64,000 nt of DNA, from NCBI RefSeq assembly GCF_028502605.1, contig NC_079232.1:5704001-5768000 (forward strand). The letters run 5' to 3'. This document shows positions 1-11,218 of the stretch, piece after piece; position 1 is the stretch's first letter, and every line of letters starts with the position of its first letter. The notes beneath the pieces were generated by a model. It searched no databases, was not told the DNA's origin, and saw only the letters and a program-made list of their open reading frames with translations. Position numbers and translations under genes: made by a program. The DNA comes from Trichoderma breve (lineage: Eukaryota; Ascomycota; Sordariomycetes; Hypocreales; Hypocreaceae).

Positions 1-254
1 AACTGTCTCTTTGTCTTTCGTCTCAAATTGTCTCTATCTAGGTGAAGCTACAAAGGCGACACCAATCCCAAAAAAATTCCGCAAGATAGCAAAGTCCAGA
101 TGTCCCACCAAGCGTCCCAAAAAAAAACATCCGAAGCTTTCCCAAGCTTCCCCCGTGTGTCCCTTTTGTCAAGGAGACTCATATCCCATTTATCCCATAT
201 CAATATCAATATCCCTATCCCTTGAACAATCCATCGCTAAACAATACAATTCCA

Positions 255-594
255 ATGTTTGCAGAACCCGAGTATATGCGCATGGTAGACTATGAGGCTC
301 GCGGAATCCCCTTTGGACGACCCGCAGAGGTCAACCTGAGGAACAACCACGCTCAGTACATCTTTACATGGTAAGTGGAAGCATCAACACTCCTTCGCCT
401 GTCTATTTGCAAAAAAGGACAAGAAACAAAACAACGCCAGTCATGGCTTGCACTCAAATCAGTCTCCATCAAACCGTCTAACTCGTCGACTCTGCAGGTA
501 TGGTCTGAGCATTGCCACGTCAATCATGCTTTACATGGTGCTCAAGAAGCCGCCGTCCAATATTGCTCGCCGGGTTCGGGCCGGCGGCATGTAA
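255..594 (+). CDS. small single-pass membrane protein (70 aa), conserved hypothetical
   Basis: Two exons, 255-370 and 498-594, joined across a 127-bp intron with a GTAAGT donor and a TGCAG acceptor, give an uninterrupted 70-residue protein. The start is the ATG of MFAEPEYMRM. Residues 1-35 are polar with a charged stretch (VDYEARGIPFGRP). About residues 36-55 form one hydrophobic helix (YIFTWYGLSIATSIMLYMVL), followed by a basic tail (KKPPSNIARRVRAGGM). A short protein with one helix and a positive tail would suit a mitochondrial or ER membrane subunit, but this is inference. I do not recognise the family with certainty. The upstream 250 bp is AC- and CT-rich and looks like an untranslated leader. 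The clean splice and the sensible protein on both sides of it are the main support. Confidence 0.7.
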
Positions 595-749
595 GGGAAA
601 GAGTGGCGGCAACAATCAAAGTAAACATATAATGTAAAAGGAGAGTGGAGGGAGGAGGGTAGAAGCAGCGAAAAGAAACGGAAAAGAAGATGAACGGCAT
701 GGCCAGAGATGATGACGTACAAATGGCTATGCACGTTTCAAAGAAATCA

Positions 750-2904
750 CTATTGCTCTTCGTATTCTTCTTCGTCTTCTTCCTCTTCGTCCTCATCCTC
801 TGGAAAGACCAGCTCCTCTTCCTCATCGTCATCATCTTCATCATACTCTTCTTCCTCTCTCTTCCGCTTCGCGCCGCCATCTCCATGGGGCACGTACGCG
901 GCATGGGTGGCATGGGTGGCATACATGCCAGGATGGGCTACTGGAATAGCACACCTCAGCATCTGCTGGAGCTCGCGCGGAAGATGGCGGTTGGCGAGGT
1001 TAAAGAGAGAGAGTCCTGGGTTAAGAAGGCGTTGTCTATTTTGTACAATATATCATAAGCATGGGTAAGAAAAGGGGGTTTGAAAATAGATGTAAGAATA
1101 AACAGAGTGAAATGGAGGAAATAGGAGAAAGAGACAAACAAACTCACCTATTCATCAAGGTAATGACATCACGCTCTTCAATGGTTCTTCGACCGGCGTG
1201 ATTGGCGTAAGCACCTAGATCGTCTCCGAGTTGCTGAAAATACCAATCCGAAGCCTGTGTCAAGGCGCCAAGGGTGTCGGCCGGGATTCTTTGGTTGATC
1301 AACCCCGTCGTCTGTATGGCCGCCTGGGTAACCTGCCTAACAAAGGCGGGCGGTAGCTGCGGATACTCAATGTTGTGCTTGGAGATCCTGGTCTTGGAGG
1401 TCTTGGAGGTCTTGGCTTTCTTTTTCTTGGGCCGACCTTGGGGGTATCCGATGATGTCGTCATTGGGTTTCTCAGGCTCTTGCCCAAACGTCTCATAGTC
1501 AATCTTGGTGATGGCCTCCATTTCAGCGTCTCCCAGGCTGGACACGGACGCAAAGTCGCCATAATCGGGGAACTCGTCGTCGGCTTGCTGCACTGCCGTC
1601 ATGTCCGCTTCCGCCGATGCTTCTGCTGACGCTTCTGCCGACTCCTCTGCCGACGCCGATGCCTCGATTTCCGTCTCGGCTTCTGCCTCGATTTCTGCCT
1701 GTCTCTTTTCGTTCATGAGCTCAATGTCATCCTCAACGGGGTTGGGAGCATTGAGGACAGTTTGGACGTCATCAATGACGGGAGACCTCATATAAAAGGT
1801 GGTCTGATCATTGTCACTCAGGCCAGAGGGCATGTCAAGGCTGAAGTCGCTTTCACGACGGTCACCGGGGGGTCGTCTTACAAGTTATGTTAGCACGTCA
1901 TTCTATAAAACAAATCCACTGTGTTAGATGGCAAGCACATACCGTAAATCTGCAATCTCAGGATCCAGAGGAGCCGGCGGGGCAATCTCAATTGATCTAC
2001 CAAAGGGATCCGACCCCATATGCTCCCCGTAAATATCATCCCACATGATGTCGTCGTTAGACCCCGGAAAGAAGCCAAAGCTGCGCCTTGGGGGGCCCTC
2101 GCTGGTGGCTCGACGAGGCAGCTCAACAGATTGAACAGTCACGTTTCCGTCATCGAGTATGGACGACTGTGGAGGCTGCAAGTCGTCCGAGGAGCCCTCA
2201 TCAAGGGGCAGAGACAGGCGAGGCCTATCAATTGGCAGCTCGTCGTCGTCATCATCAGCTCGTCGAGATGCGCGCCTGCGACTGCCGCTGGAACCCCCAT
2301 TGCCGCTGCCATTAGGAGAGGGCTTGTCCGGGGAGGATGAGGAGGCAATCACATGGCTGGTCGGAGCCAGGGCGCGGCCAAGATGGCGCAGGATGGACAT
2401 TGGCGTCTCTCTCTGCTCTCTGAAGCTCTGGCGACGAGTGCGGCCTGGGGTGAACATGGCAATGCGACGCTGGTCAAGTGCTCGACGAGCAGCCACGGCA
2501 TGGGGAGTTGGGGCGGCTGGCGTGTTAATGGCCGAGTGAGGATAGTGAGGGTTCTGGAAGAAGCGATTTGATGGCGTGTGAATGGACAGGCGAGTGGTCG
2601 AGGGCTCAACACTCCTGGTACGACGACGAGGCGTGTGGACGGGCACATCGTCGTTGCTTCTGCCCAGGTCCAACATCTCGAGATCCATGGTAGCAATGCT
2701 TGAGGGGGGAGAGGGTGAAGGGATAGGGGAGGGATAAGGCGAAGGCTCTGAGTCTTCAGGCGAGAGTTCGCGCGCGGGGTCGTCTGGTGGTCTGAATCTA
2801 TCTTGAAAGTCGAGAAACTGACGGCGATAGTAGTTGAAAGTAGGACCTTCAGGATGAAAGTCGAAGAAGTAATGGTCAGGTTCAAATTCCAGATCCAGCG
2901 ACAT
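750..2904 (-). CDS. CENP-T-like inner kinetochore protein with C-terminal histone fold
   Basis: Three exons (2904-1943, 1876-1148, 1035-750) encode about 658 residues. Residues about 490-600 resemble the CENP-T/Cnn1 histone fold and its extension: PQLPPAFVRQ, then DWYFQQLGDDLGAYANHAGR, RTIEERDVITLMNR, and across the last intron LFNLANRHLPRELQQ. CENP-T pairs with CENP-W at centromeric DNA, while its disordered N-terminus recruits the Ndc80 complex. Consistent with this, residues 1-450 are disordered, rich in Ser, Pro and Arg, with several Thr-Pro sites and a TPMSILRHLGRAL segment that could be the recruiting motif (inference). An Ala/Glu/Ser low-complexity stretch sits near residues 370-400. 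The protein ends in an unusually long acidic tail. In-frame non-ATG codons extend upstream to 2937, but the first ATG is at 2904. The family is fairly secure, the N-terminus less so. Confidence 0.8.
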
Positions 2905-3009
2905 ATAGCGGCTGTAGGAGATGTGATTTTCAAACAAGGGCCAAGAATCAAATGGAACGAATCCTGCCTCTGCAACAATACCTCTTTGGGGTTGTTACTA
3001 TAGAGACAA

Positions 3010-5960
3010 GAGACAGACCGAATCGCAGATGCGCGGTTGGCTGGTGATTTGTTGATGTAAATGCGGCGGGATTGCGGGATTGGCCTATTTTATAGACGAA
3101 TCCTTTTCTTTCTTTCTTTCTTTTTTTTTTTTTCAAACGCCTGATGAGAATGGGTTGGAAGACAGGTTGAATAATCAACTAGGGGTATGGGTACACAATG
3201 CAATGCAGACAAGCAGGCTGGACAGGGACGCTCTGAGAGGCAACAAAACTGGCGATGGCTGGCAACCGAGCGAGTGAGTGAGCGTAAGAGAGGATTGGAT
3301 TCCGGCTGTTGTTCAACGCCAGAATGCCGCCAGGGATTGGCCGCATGTACTGGTGCTTGTATGCCGTGCGGAGAAGCGCCGCTCACAGTGTCTTTGGCTT
3401 CATCTGGGCGTTGTGATTTGCACGTTTTCGAGGCAAGGCCAGACAGGTGGTGTAACTCGACCAGGGCGCGTCATGGGTCTGAGGATACAGACAGACAAGA
3501 CAGACAGACGAGCAGAGATTGGACGCGGCAAAGTACACGATACATGGATGGCTGCAAGTGCTGACTAAGGCAGAGGGACCTTCTTTCCTTCCCTATCACA
3601 TGTACTTGCACAGACGGTGCAGGAAGGTGCGCGAGTAGATTACGCCTTTTTTTCCCTTCACCGTATTACTTATTATGTGATGAATATCAGTATTTATCGT
3701 TTGTATTTTCCATTACTTTGTGATTAATGCAGGTGGCTGTTTTTGGGGACCCAAGCTGAGCGCTGGCCAACAGTTACCGGTGTGAAAAGAGAATCGAATC
3801 ACCTTGCAGGTTTTCTTAGTGGTTTAAGCTTTGCAGCTTCGGCCAATCAAACAGCGCGGGGGAGAGCCGGACTGCCCCACCGCTGGCAAGAATTGGGTGT
3901 GCCAGCACTATCGCCTTGTACCTGGTACTCACACACTCTAAACACAACCACCAAAGCAGGTCCATTGCCAACCCAAAGGCTGCTATATGCTATATTTGCA
4001 GAGTCTCCAAATCGCCTCAACACACTGGCTGACTCGAGATATAGAATTACTATATCCATCAAAAGCTGCATCACGCAGTGCAACTAACCGCCGAGCAACT
4101 GGCAACTAACTGCTAGAGGCTACTTACTATAGCCCATTTACTGGGACTGCAGTGTGACCGCGTCCAAACGCCACCACGACAGGCCCCTTGTTTTAAATAA
4201 AGAAACACCAGCCCGTCAAACGTGGACAACCCGAAATGCTGCATATGTTAGTACTGACTCAATGATACTCGCTGCATCAGCCGCGGGGGAAATATCATTC
4301 CAATCCGTCCGCCTGCGGCAAGGGCCGCTGCCGCTTCGCTTTGTTTCCTCCTCACGTTACAATTCTTGCTACTATTTCCAGCATCCTCACAACAACAAAA
4401 ATAAATCCCCCCCTCACTGACCCCCTCCCTCCTTTTCAATGCGCATGCTGTACACCCACCAGAGCAGCAGAGGGGCTAGGCGGAGGATTGACCGGTGAGA
4501 AACGTACATATGCAGGCGGCCAAACGATGGCGCAGAGCCTTGTCAGTGCTGAGCAAAACCCGGTTCATAGTGTTGCTCTGTATCAGTTACATGGTATATT
4601 GGCACACACACATACTAAAACAGTGGTAGCGTTTACTTTGGTCCTTGACTGAGTCGTCTGGGACAAGTCCACGATGCTACCTTGGACCTCTTCAGACTTC
4701 ATCACTTCTCACGTCCTGACTGGCCCAAGAAGGCGAACCAACAATACCAATCGCATCGCTTCTACCCCAGCGTGGGGTGCTCGCATCCGCTAGCTCAAGC
4801 AACAGAGGCGTGGAATCCCAAGCATATGACGCTGTCCTGCCGCGAAGAGGAGACAAAGGCATGGCTCCCACGCGTGGCCAATATCAGAGCCCCCTCTTCT
4901 CTCGCATTCCTTTTCGCCTCCGTGACGCTTCCCGCGCTTCCCGTATCCATTCTGTTTGGCTCGGAGCCTGCAGGCGAGGCAAATGGGCTGCATGGCCGGC
5001 TGCATGAGAAAAGAGAAGCTTGACTGCCCCGAGCAAATGAGAATGAACCCACCGGAAATCCACACCGGTCAAAGGCCTGCATATACATGTATACGAGTAT
5101 CCAACTACGACTAAGGGCCGCCAACGAGGGTCAGGAAGTGTCCGCGAAGAGAGCCGGACGCATAGAGCCAGTTCAGGAGTCATTGACTGCCGGCTCCTTG
5201 CCTTATCGGTCTCACGCTTGTGTTCGTTCCTGTAGCTATGCGAAGCTGCTGCATGGCTGATTGGTACAGAATAGCTGCTACGAAAACTGAAAGCTGCGGA
5301 GAGAAAAAGCCGGAAGTAACAGGGTCGCCATCATGGCCAAATACCCCGTTCGTGTTATTATTCCCCCTGCCGTGACATGATGCAACGGTTACCAGCTTGT
5401 TTCTCGTATGATTTCTGCTGCCACGATCCGTGGTGACAGGAAAGACCAGCCCAGTGGTGTCACATCTTGTAGCACGTAGATGGATCGAGACAAGTATCTA
5501 AGTAGGGAGCAGGTAATGCTGGTAGGCAATAGTACCCTTGGTACACACAGAAACAGAAAGGGATCATTTTGGGGCCAACACATTGAACCATCATCTCACA
5601 AAAACATCCAGACGCAGTCAATACTCGTTGGTATTTAGAATAATCTAGCAATCTCATATAAGAGCAGTCCACTGGGAGAATCAGTCTTCTCCAGACGCTC
5701 CTCAAAAAAATCGACAAGGCCAAAATAGGATGCTCGTCGTCATCACAGGTGGAAACCCCAGCACTTGGTATCAGATCATCCTAGTGATGTCTCGAAAAGT
5801 GACTCATGGATCTCATTTTCCTTTCCCTGTCTCTTCTCGTTCTTTCATTCACCCCATCTTCTCTCTTTCACGCGACCACTCGGATCGGCCAAAAAAGTCT
5901 CGAGGCCCACTCGAATCGGGCCTTGTAGTTCTCCGCTGTTAAGAGGCACATAGTAATAAT
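3010..5960. other. intergenic, about 3 kb, no gene supported
   Basis: This lies between the CENP-T start and the mob2 stop codon. Open frames here are under 130 codons, lack familiar motifs and overlap each other on both strands. A TTTC-type pyrimidine tract ending in a T run lies at about 3107-3134, just upstream of the CENP-T gene. Nothing else is recognised. Confidence 0.5.
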
Positions 5961-5967
5961 CGTCCTC

Positions 5968-7358
5968 TCAAACTGCGGTGCCCAGACTCTGGATATATCG
6001 GCCGCGTTCGACGTTGGCATACGAATAGGGTCTAGATTCCGGCGGGAACGTGCCGTCGGCTGCCCACAAGTCGATGAGGTACTGCATGGGCTCCAGCTCG
6101 CTCGGCTGCAGCATCTCGAGCGTCGTGGCCGTCAGGATGAAGTGGCTGAAGCAACTGTTCAGCTGCTTCTCCAGGTTGAGGTGGTAGAAGGGCTCCACGA
6201 AGTGATCCCAGTACAGATGGGCATAGACACGGAAGATTTGGCGGAATATCAGTTGACAGGTGCCCCCGAGCTGCTTGGGAAACCCGCTCCTGGCCCCAAG
6301 CCACTCATCGGGACCCTGCTGGGCGGCATTGCTCGTGTACTCGGGGTGAATGGCAAACGACACCGTGTCGGGGTCTGTAGGGAATAGCGCGGGATCGTCC
6401 ATCTTGCCAGACATCCACCGCTGCATCAGCGTCATGTATTCATACGCTGGCAGCTCCACCGGCTCGTGATTCCTGTTGAGCCAGGTATAGCTGTGGTTCC
6501 TGTTACACAGCACGCGCGCGCATGCATTAGCCCAGACGCCCTCGAAACTCAATGGGGCAAGAAGGCGGCCACTTACTTGCCGGCAGACATCTTGGGACAT
6601 GTTGTCGGGTTGCAGATGCTTGTGCCATCCTCCTCCTTCTCGTGGAGAACTCGGACAAAGTTCCAGAGATTGCGGTAGTGCTCGACCACTGTATGGCTAA
6701 CTGTTAGAACAAGCAGATTCTCTCTCGCTCTCTCTCGCTCTCTCTGGCTCTCCCAGTCTCTCAATCTCTCGGTCTATTCCTCTCCTCCTGTGTACATCTT
6801 TCTCTTCCCCATTCTATCGGTTTCTCTCCCTTGGGCTTACTTACCCTGGTGTGCCACCCACTCTCCGTGGTCAACCGTCTTTGGCCGAGCACTCAACGTC
6901 ATAAAGTTTCCCTTTACAATATGTTTGGCACAGGCCGTGTTGAGCCATAGCGGCAATGGCTGGGGTATATCGAGGGGCGTGGGAACCACGACATCTATTG
7001 ACTTGGCGATCGACAGGGACTCGGGCAGAGTCACTCTAGGCGCTGAACTCGACGTCGAACTGGCGGACGGATAGTGGTCCGCGGCCGCGGTCCTGTGAAG
7101 GGACGCTGCAGCTGAAGCTCCGGCTTCAGACGCGGTCGGAGTGGTTGGGCTCTTGACAGGAGTCCCTGCCTTGGCAGAGTTTCCCCGAATCTGGGCTTTT
7201 CTAGTGCCGGAGACGAGACATTGAGTTAGCAAACTTGCGGCTGAAGGAGCACGACACGTAATATTAAACCCCAAAAGGGAACCACAAGAGACCAGAGGGG
7301 AAAGGGAGCCGGGAAAAAAGAAAAAGACAGCTTACATTCCAGAGAACAGGTTGGACAT
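5968..7358 (-). CDS. mob2: Mob2-type NDR kinase activator (Mob1/phocein family)
   Basis: Four exons (7358-7336, 7200-6845, 6688-6577, 6499-5968) encode 340 residues. The start MSNLFSGIKAQIRGN is a typical Mob N-terminus. Residues 20-85 are Ser/Thr/Ala/Pro-rich. The Mob domain runs from about residue 88 (PLPLWLNTACAKHIVKGN) to about 320. The four zinc ligands of the family are present: Cys152 and Cys157 in ICNPTTC, and His258 and His263 in HLYWDH. The blocks HYRNLWNFVRVLHEKEEDGT and HSYTWLNRNHEPVELPA match the Mob2 rather than the Mob1 subgroup as I know them. Mob2 proteins bind and activate NDR kinases (Cbk1, Orb6, COT1) that control polarised growth and septation. All three introns have good consensus sites, and intron 3 carries a GA-rich repeat. 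Confidence 0.92.
6716..6790. repeat. CT/GA microsatellite inside a mob2 intron
   Basis: The plus strand reads as repeated CTCTCTCG and CTCTCTGG units followed by more CT-rich sequence. It lies wholly in the mob2 intron between 6689 and 6844, so it does not affect the protein. Confidence 0.7.
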
Positions 7359-8363
7359 TGCGTGGTAGGACAGCAGCTTTGGAGTAAACAGTGTGAGCTC
7401 GTGATTATGGCGGGGAGTTTAATGGCAAGGAAAAGAGCCATAGGCCGCTCTCCCCTGAACACAACAGGACGCTAGCCTGCACGAGGACTGGAGCACACGA
7501 ATTAGATAAGCAGATTTGGCGGAAAGGGGGGCGGGAACACGGCCTTAGTTTTCTTCTATTTTCAATGGGCTATTTCTAGCCGATCCGCTATCGTCTGTTA
7601 GAGCAAAGTCGACGGCAACCCAAAATCAACTTGCTCGACGATCGTGTGTTATGTAAACTAACCAAAGGCTAGGCTAGAGAGTGATTCTATGCTGACTGTT
7701 CTTTAAAAGGTTGGCAAAAGACATGTAGACTCCGAGTGGCTTCTGTTGTTGCACAGAGCAATCGAGTACAGGTTATGACACACTACGGCACTCTCACATG
7801 GAGGGTAGCACCATATCATCACTTCAGGGGACCGTAATTTACGAATCATCTTCTGCGAGCTTAGTTATGCTGGTTTACCCTCCATTTCTCCACATACAAG
7901 AATAGAGGTACTAAGTACAGTATACTCTTCCTGCCGCGTCCGAGTCTCGTATATAAGCGGACGGACTTGGGCGAATAATAGCACTCCGATCTGGAAATCC
8001 ATGGCCGTCGTCTTTCATCGAGTTTCGTATCAATCAATCACTCCTAGTGCCCCGCAATGGCTTGCAAGCATGATCACTCTACAAGAGAACACATGTCCAC
8101 CCTGGAACACGGCTGTCACTGTCTGCTCAAAGCCGGGGCAAGTGGAACATGGCGTCGTTAGCCCATCCATGGCTTGGAATACGAGGGCAGGCAGACACAC
8201 CACCCGCGTCTGGGGACGGTAATGGGCAAGAGAACCTGGTTCTCGGGGCGCAGGATGCAACCATCTCGGGGATCAACCAAGATCTTGGAGGGCGGCTGAG
8301 ACAGAAATCCAGTTCCAGGCCGCCCCAAGGTAACATGTCATCCAGAAGGCAGAACTAGCCTCC

Positions 8364-9400
8364 AGTGGGTGTGATTGTTCTTTTCTGGGAACCCGAAATC
8401 TTTCGGGCTGCATGTCTCATTCGTTGTGGCGTATTAGCTGAAGCTGTCACATAGGTTAGCCTTCAAAAAGAGTCCATAGAATTGCTTTTTCTCAGGTCAG
8501 CCTGTTTTCCTTGACGCGGGTCTCAGTTAACTCGCCAGTCAAAGCTTTCTGACAAGTGAGTTCGTCAATATGATAGACTCCATGGCTCTTGATCATGTCT
8601 CGCTTGTTCTTAGAAGGCGTCAGTATGGAGCTAAGCTGCCAGCCAATAGAGCTGTGTTTTCTGGAAATCCGAATATTTTCGGCCTCGTCTTTTGGACCTG
8701 GTCGACCAGATTTGCTTTTTCTTAGATGTTCGGCCGCATGTCTCGGCTGAGATTATCACATTATCACACAGATTTTGGTCTTCCGAAATGTTCGTCGTTC
8801 TTCGGCCGACCTGCCTCCAGCTCCATCGCTGCAAGGGGTGCCAACTCCATAGTTCAATGTTGCTTTCTCTGAGATGCCCGAAAATTCTCGGCCGGTGTAT
8901 ATCTAATACACTAAGACATCACGAGCGGCCTTCCATTGATACCGCCTACCAGGGGCATCTGAACTTTCGGACGGCGTGTCTCTAGCTCGGGGGACATCCG
9001 GTGACCATCTTGTCTTAATTTTGCAATATAATGCTCTCAGTATCAAGCTTGAATCCTAGTCCGCTTTCACGAGGGCTGTAGCCAGACTATTGTCAGAGCA
9101 CATACCACTTGTTTAGCCAAGATGTAACCTAGATCGGCGCATATGCCATCCGAGGGATCTGAAAGATTCCGTGACGTATCTCACCGGGATACCCCATCAG
9201 CATGGGATGAACTCGTAGCTCACTCCCCAATGTAGCCAAATCAGACATCATCTAGCCGTCTCCTTACGCCGTGGACCACTCATGGTGTTGAACATCCCAG
9301 ACATCTCCGATTCGGGCTATCAAACCGCAGCTAGAGATGCCAAACACTTCCCAACACTTCATGTTATGCTTTTCTTCGTCGGCAATGTCTCATCAGAATA
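8364..9400. repeat. degenerate interspersed repeat with CCGAAA..TTTCGG core
   Basis: Several related segments recur at irregular spacing. The common pattern is a CTCCATAG box, a T-rich TTGCTTTTTCT box, then a dyad of the type CCCGAAA-n-TTTCGGG, then a GCATGTCTC-like box. The clearest copies start near 8371 (dyad 8392-8407, perfect 7-bp arms), 8653 (dyad 8669-8682), 8712 (TTCGGCCGCATGTCTCGG), 8869 (dyad about 8877-8893) and 8958 (TTTCGGACGGCGTGTCTC). Weaker ones lie near 8483, 8781, 9158 and 9370. Spacing between the T-rich boxes is roughly 60 to 170 bp. The units have diverged too far for a recent tandem array. Confidence 0.5.
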
Positions 9401-10927
9401 CCCCAACCACTCTAAGTGAAAGTTATGGTCGTAATCAGAGCTGCAAACTCAGCGCGTAATGCAAGGTCCGACACATATCGGGTCCCTCACGTCTCTAAAG
9501 CCCCATCCACACTGACGTATAATCATGTGGTAGTTAGAAGCGGCAGACGCGGCGGAAAAGCGAGGGGGCAAGTGTCTTATTGGTCATTTTTTTTTTGTCG
9601 CAGTGCGCGACTATTCAGCCAAAGACATGATACGGTGGCTCTTGTTACGGAGATACCAGACGGCGGCCGCTGTTCGTCCGCAATGACTTATTGCTTGTTT
9701 CAAAATTACACTCCATGATGTATTGTCGTTCACAAGCTCTGTGGGAGCTTGGCTCCTTCGAAGACGCTCTTTCTCCGGCACAATAGCACATGGTCGTCAT
9801 TGTGATGATCACCCCAATACCTGTGGTAAATTGAAGTATTGCCTTGCGTATTCCTTAGTCACAAGCGTCATTCAGGAGGCACCAGGGCGGTTCTTAGTTC
9901 TTGGTATACCCGCATGTGTATGCAAATTTTGTGACCTTGCAACCGATTCGGTTTACACACGTATGCCCCTGCTGATAAATGTGACTTCTATGGACGACCA
10001 CGTCCGGGTTGCCTCCTCAGAACATGCTAGTGCCTCTCCAGATCGCGCAGATATATCAAGACTTTATTTTTGCATTGGTTCGTGGGGTTTTCGAACAGAG
10101 TTTCCTGACTTTTAAAGTTTCTCAACATTTTCGGCGACTTTGGCGGGAATAGAGAACTAGAACGACTGTGCTGTTAAGGGTGCCTATTCGAATAAATGGG
10201 GTAACTTGTAGCGGCTGGTATCTTAGGGGCGTCATCGAGGCCGCACTTATGGGGGTATTGCTTAGTCTCAAAGGTATAGGGTACAAGGCACCGTACGCCT
10301 ATTTTGTGAGAAGGTGAAACGAATGTGCTGTTGGTGTTGATTGAAATAGAATCAGTGTCAATACAGGAATGACTGGATGCTTGATTTGCCTGCTCTTGAA
10401 TATGGACTCGTGAACCGTAGATGTAGTGTTGGTATCCGTCGCGTCCCGTAGTGCTTGCCAGTGTGCCACCATCTACGACAGCTTGAATTGACTTGTATCA
10501 GGATTTGGGATGTGGAGTCGGTATCAGGATTTCGGATATTCCCTCTAAATCTTTCTTATAGCTTTTACTCGCTGGCATCATGAATAAACGTGAGTTTTCT
10601 GTACTGATCGCATGATTTTGTCGATTGTGGATTGGATTAGATGAAGTGTTTATCGGCATTAAGTTTGTTGAAGCAATCTTGGTGAAATAGAAGACTAGAA
10701 GCTGAGTGCCGTCTGTTGGATCAGTCCTAGTGCTCTTTCCATTGGTTCCTGGCTTGGCTCTGAATAGGAGCAAGTGGTCATCCCATCTATATTCTTCAGC
10801 CCCATCTCTTCGCGCAGACCCGAATCCTATCGAGAATAATATTATCACAATCAGGGATATATACACAACCACTCGACCGTATAGGTCGTACGATATTCTG
10901 AGAAACGGCCGCTGTGAGGATATCGTA

Positions 10928-11218
10928 ATGGCAACCAAGCTACGAAAGCTGACACCAGTATCCTTAGGATTGACTTTGTGGCGTTCTTTCCGGTCCTTGA
11001 GCTCCTTATTGTTGGTCTCAGTCGGCTTTGCCCACTATAATCTGGATGATATGGTCATTGATGAACGGATCGGAAAGGATGTGTCTTGTATCCTCGAACG
11101 TTGCAAAAAACTGGAACAAGAAGAGAACCGTCACTTTTGTATATCTGGCGTAGAAATTGACTACTCGACTTGCCCAGGACGAAAACATCTCTCGAGGTTG
11201 AAAGCAAATCTCCAATAA
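10928..11218 (+). CDS. possible small orphan protein or gene remnant (96 aa)
   Basis: An ATG-initiated frame of 96 codons encodes MATKLRKLTPVSLG, a hydrophobic stretch (SLSSLLLVSVGFAHY) and a polar, Cys-containing C-terminus. The same frame is open upstream to about 10706 without an ATG. I do not recognise it. It lies alone in a gene-poor block and could equally be a chance frame or a fragment of a decayed gene. Confidence 0.15.
   Translation: MATKLRKLTPVSLGLTLWRSFRSLSSLLLVSVGFAHYNLDDMVIDERIGKDVSCILERCKKLEQEENRHFCISGVEIDYSTCPGRKHLSRLKANLQ

Noticed and set aside
8364..9400. CRISPR-like or simple satellite array
   Set aside because: Units are diverged, spacing is irregular and the organism is eukaryotic, so neither interpretation fits.
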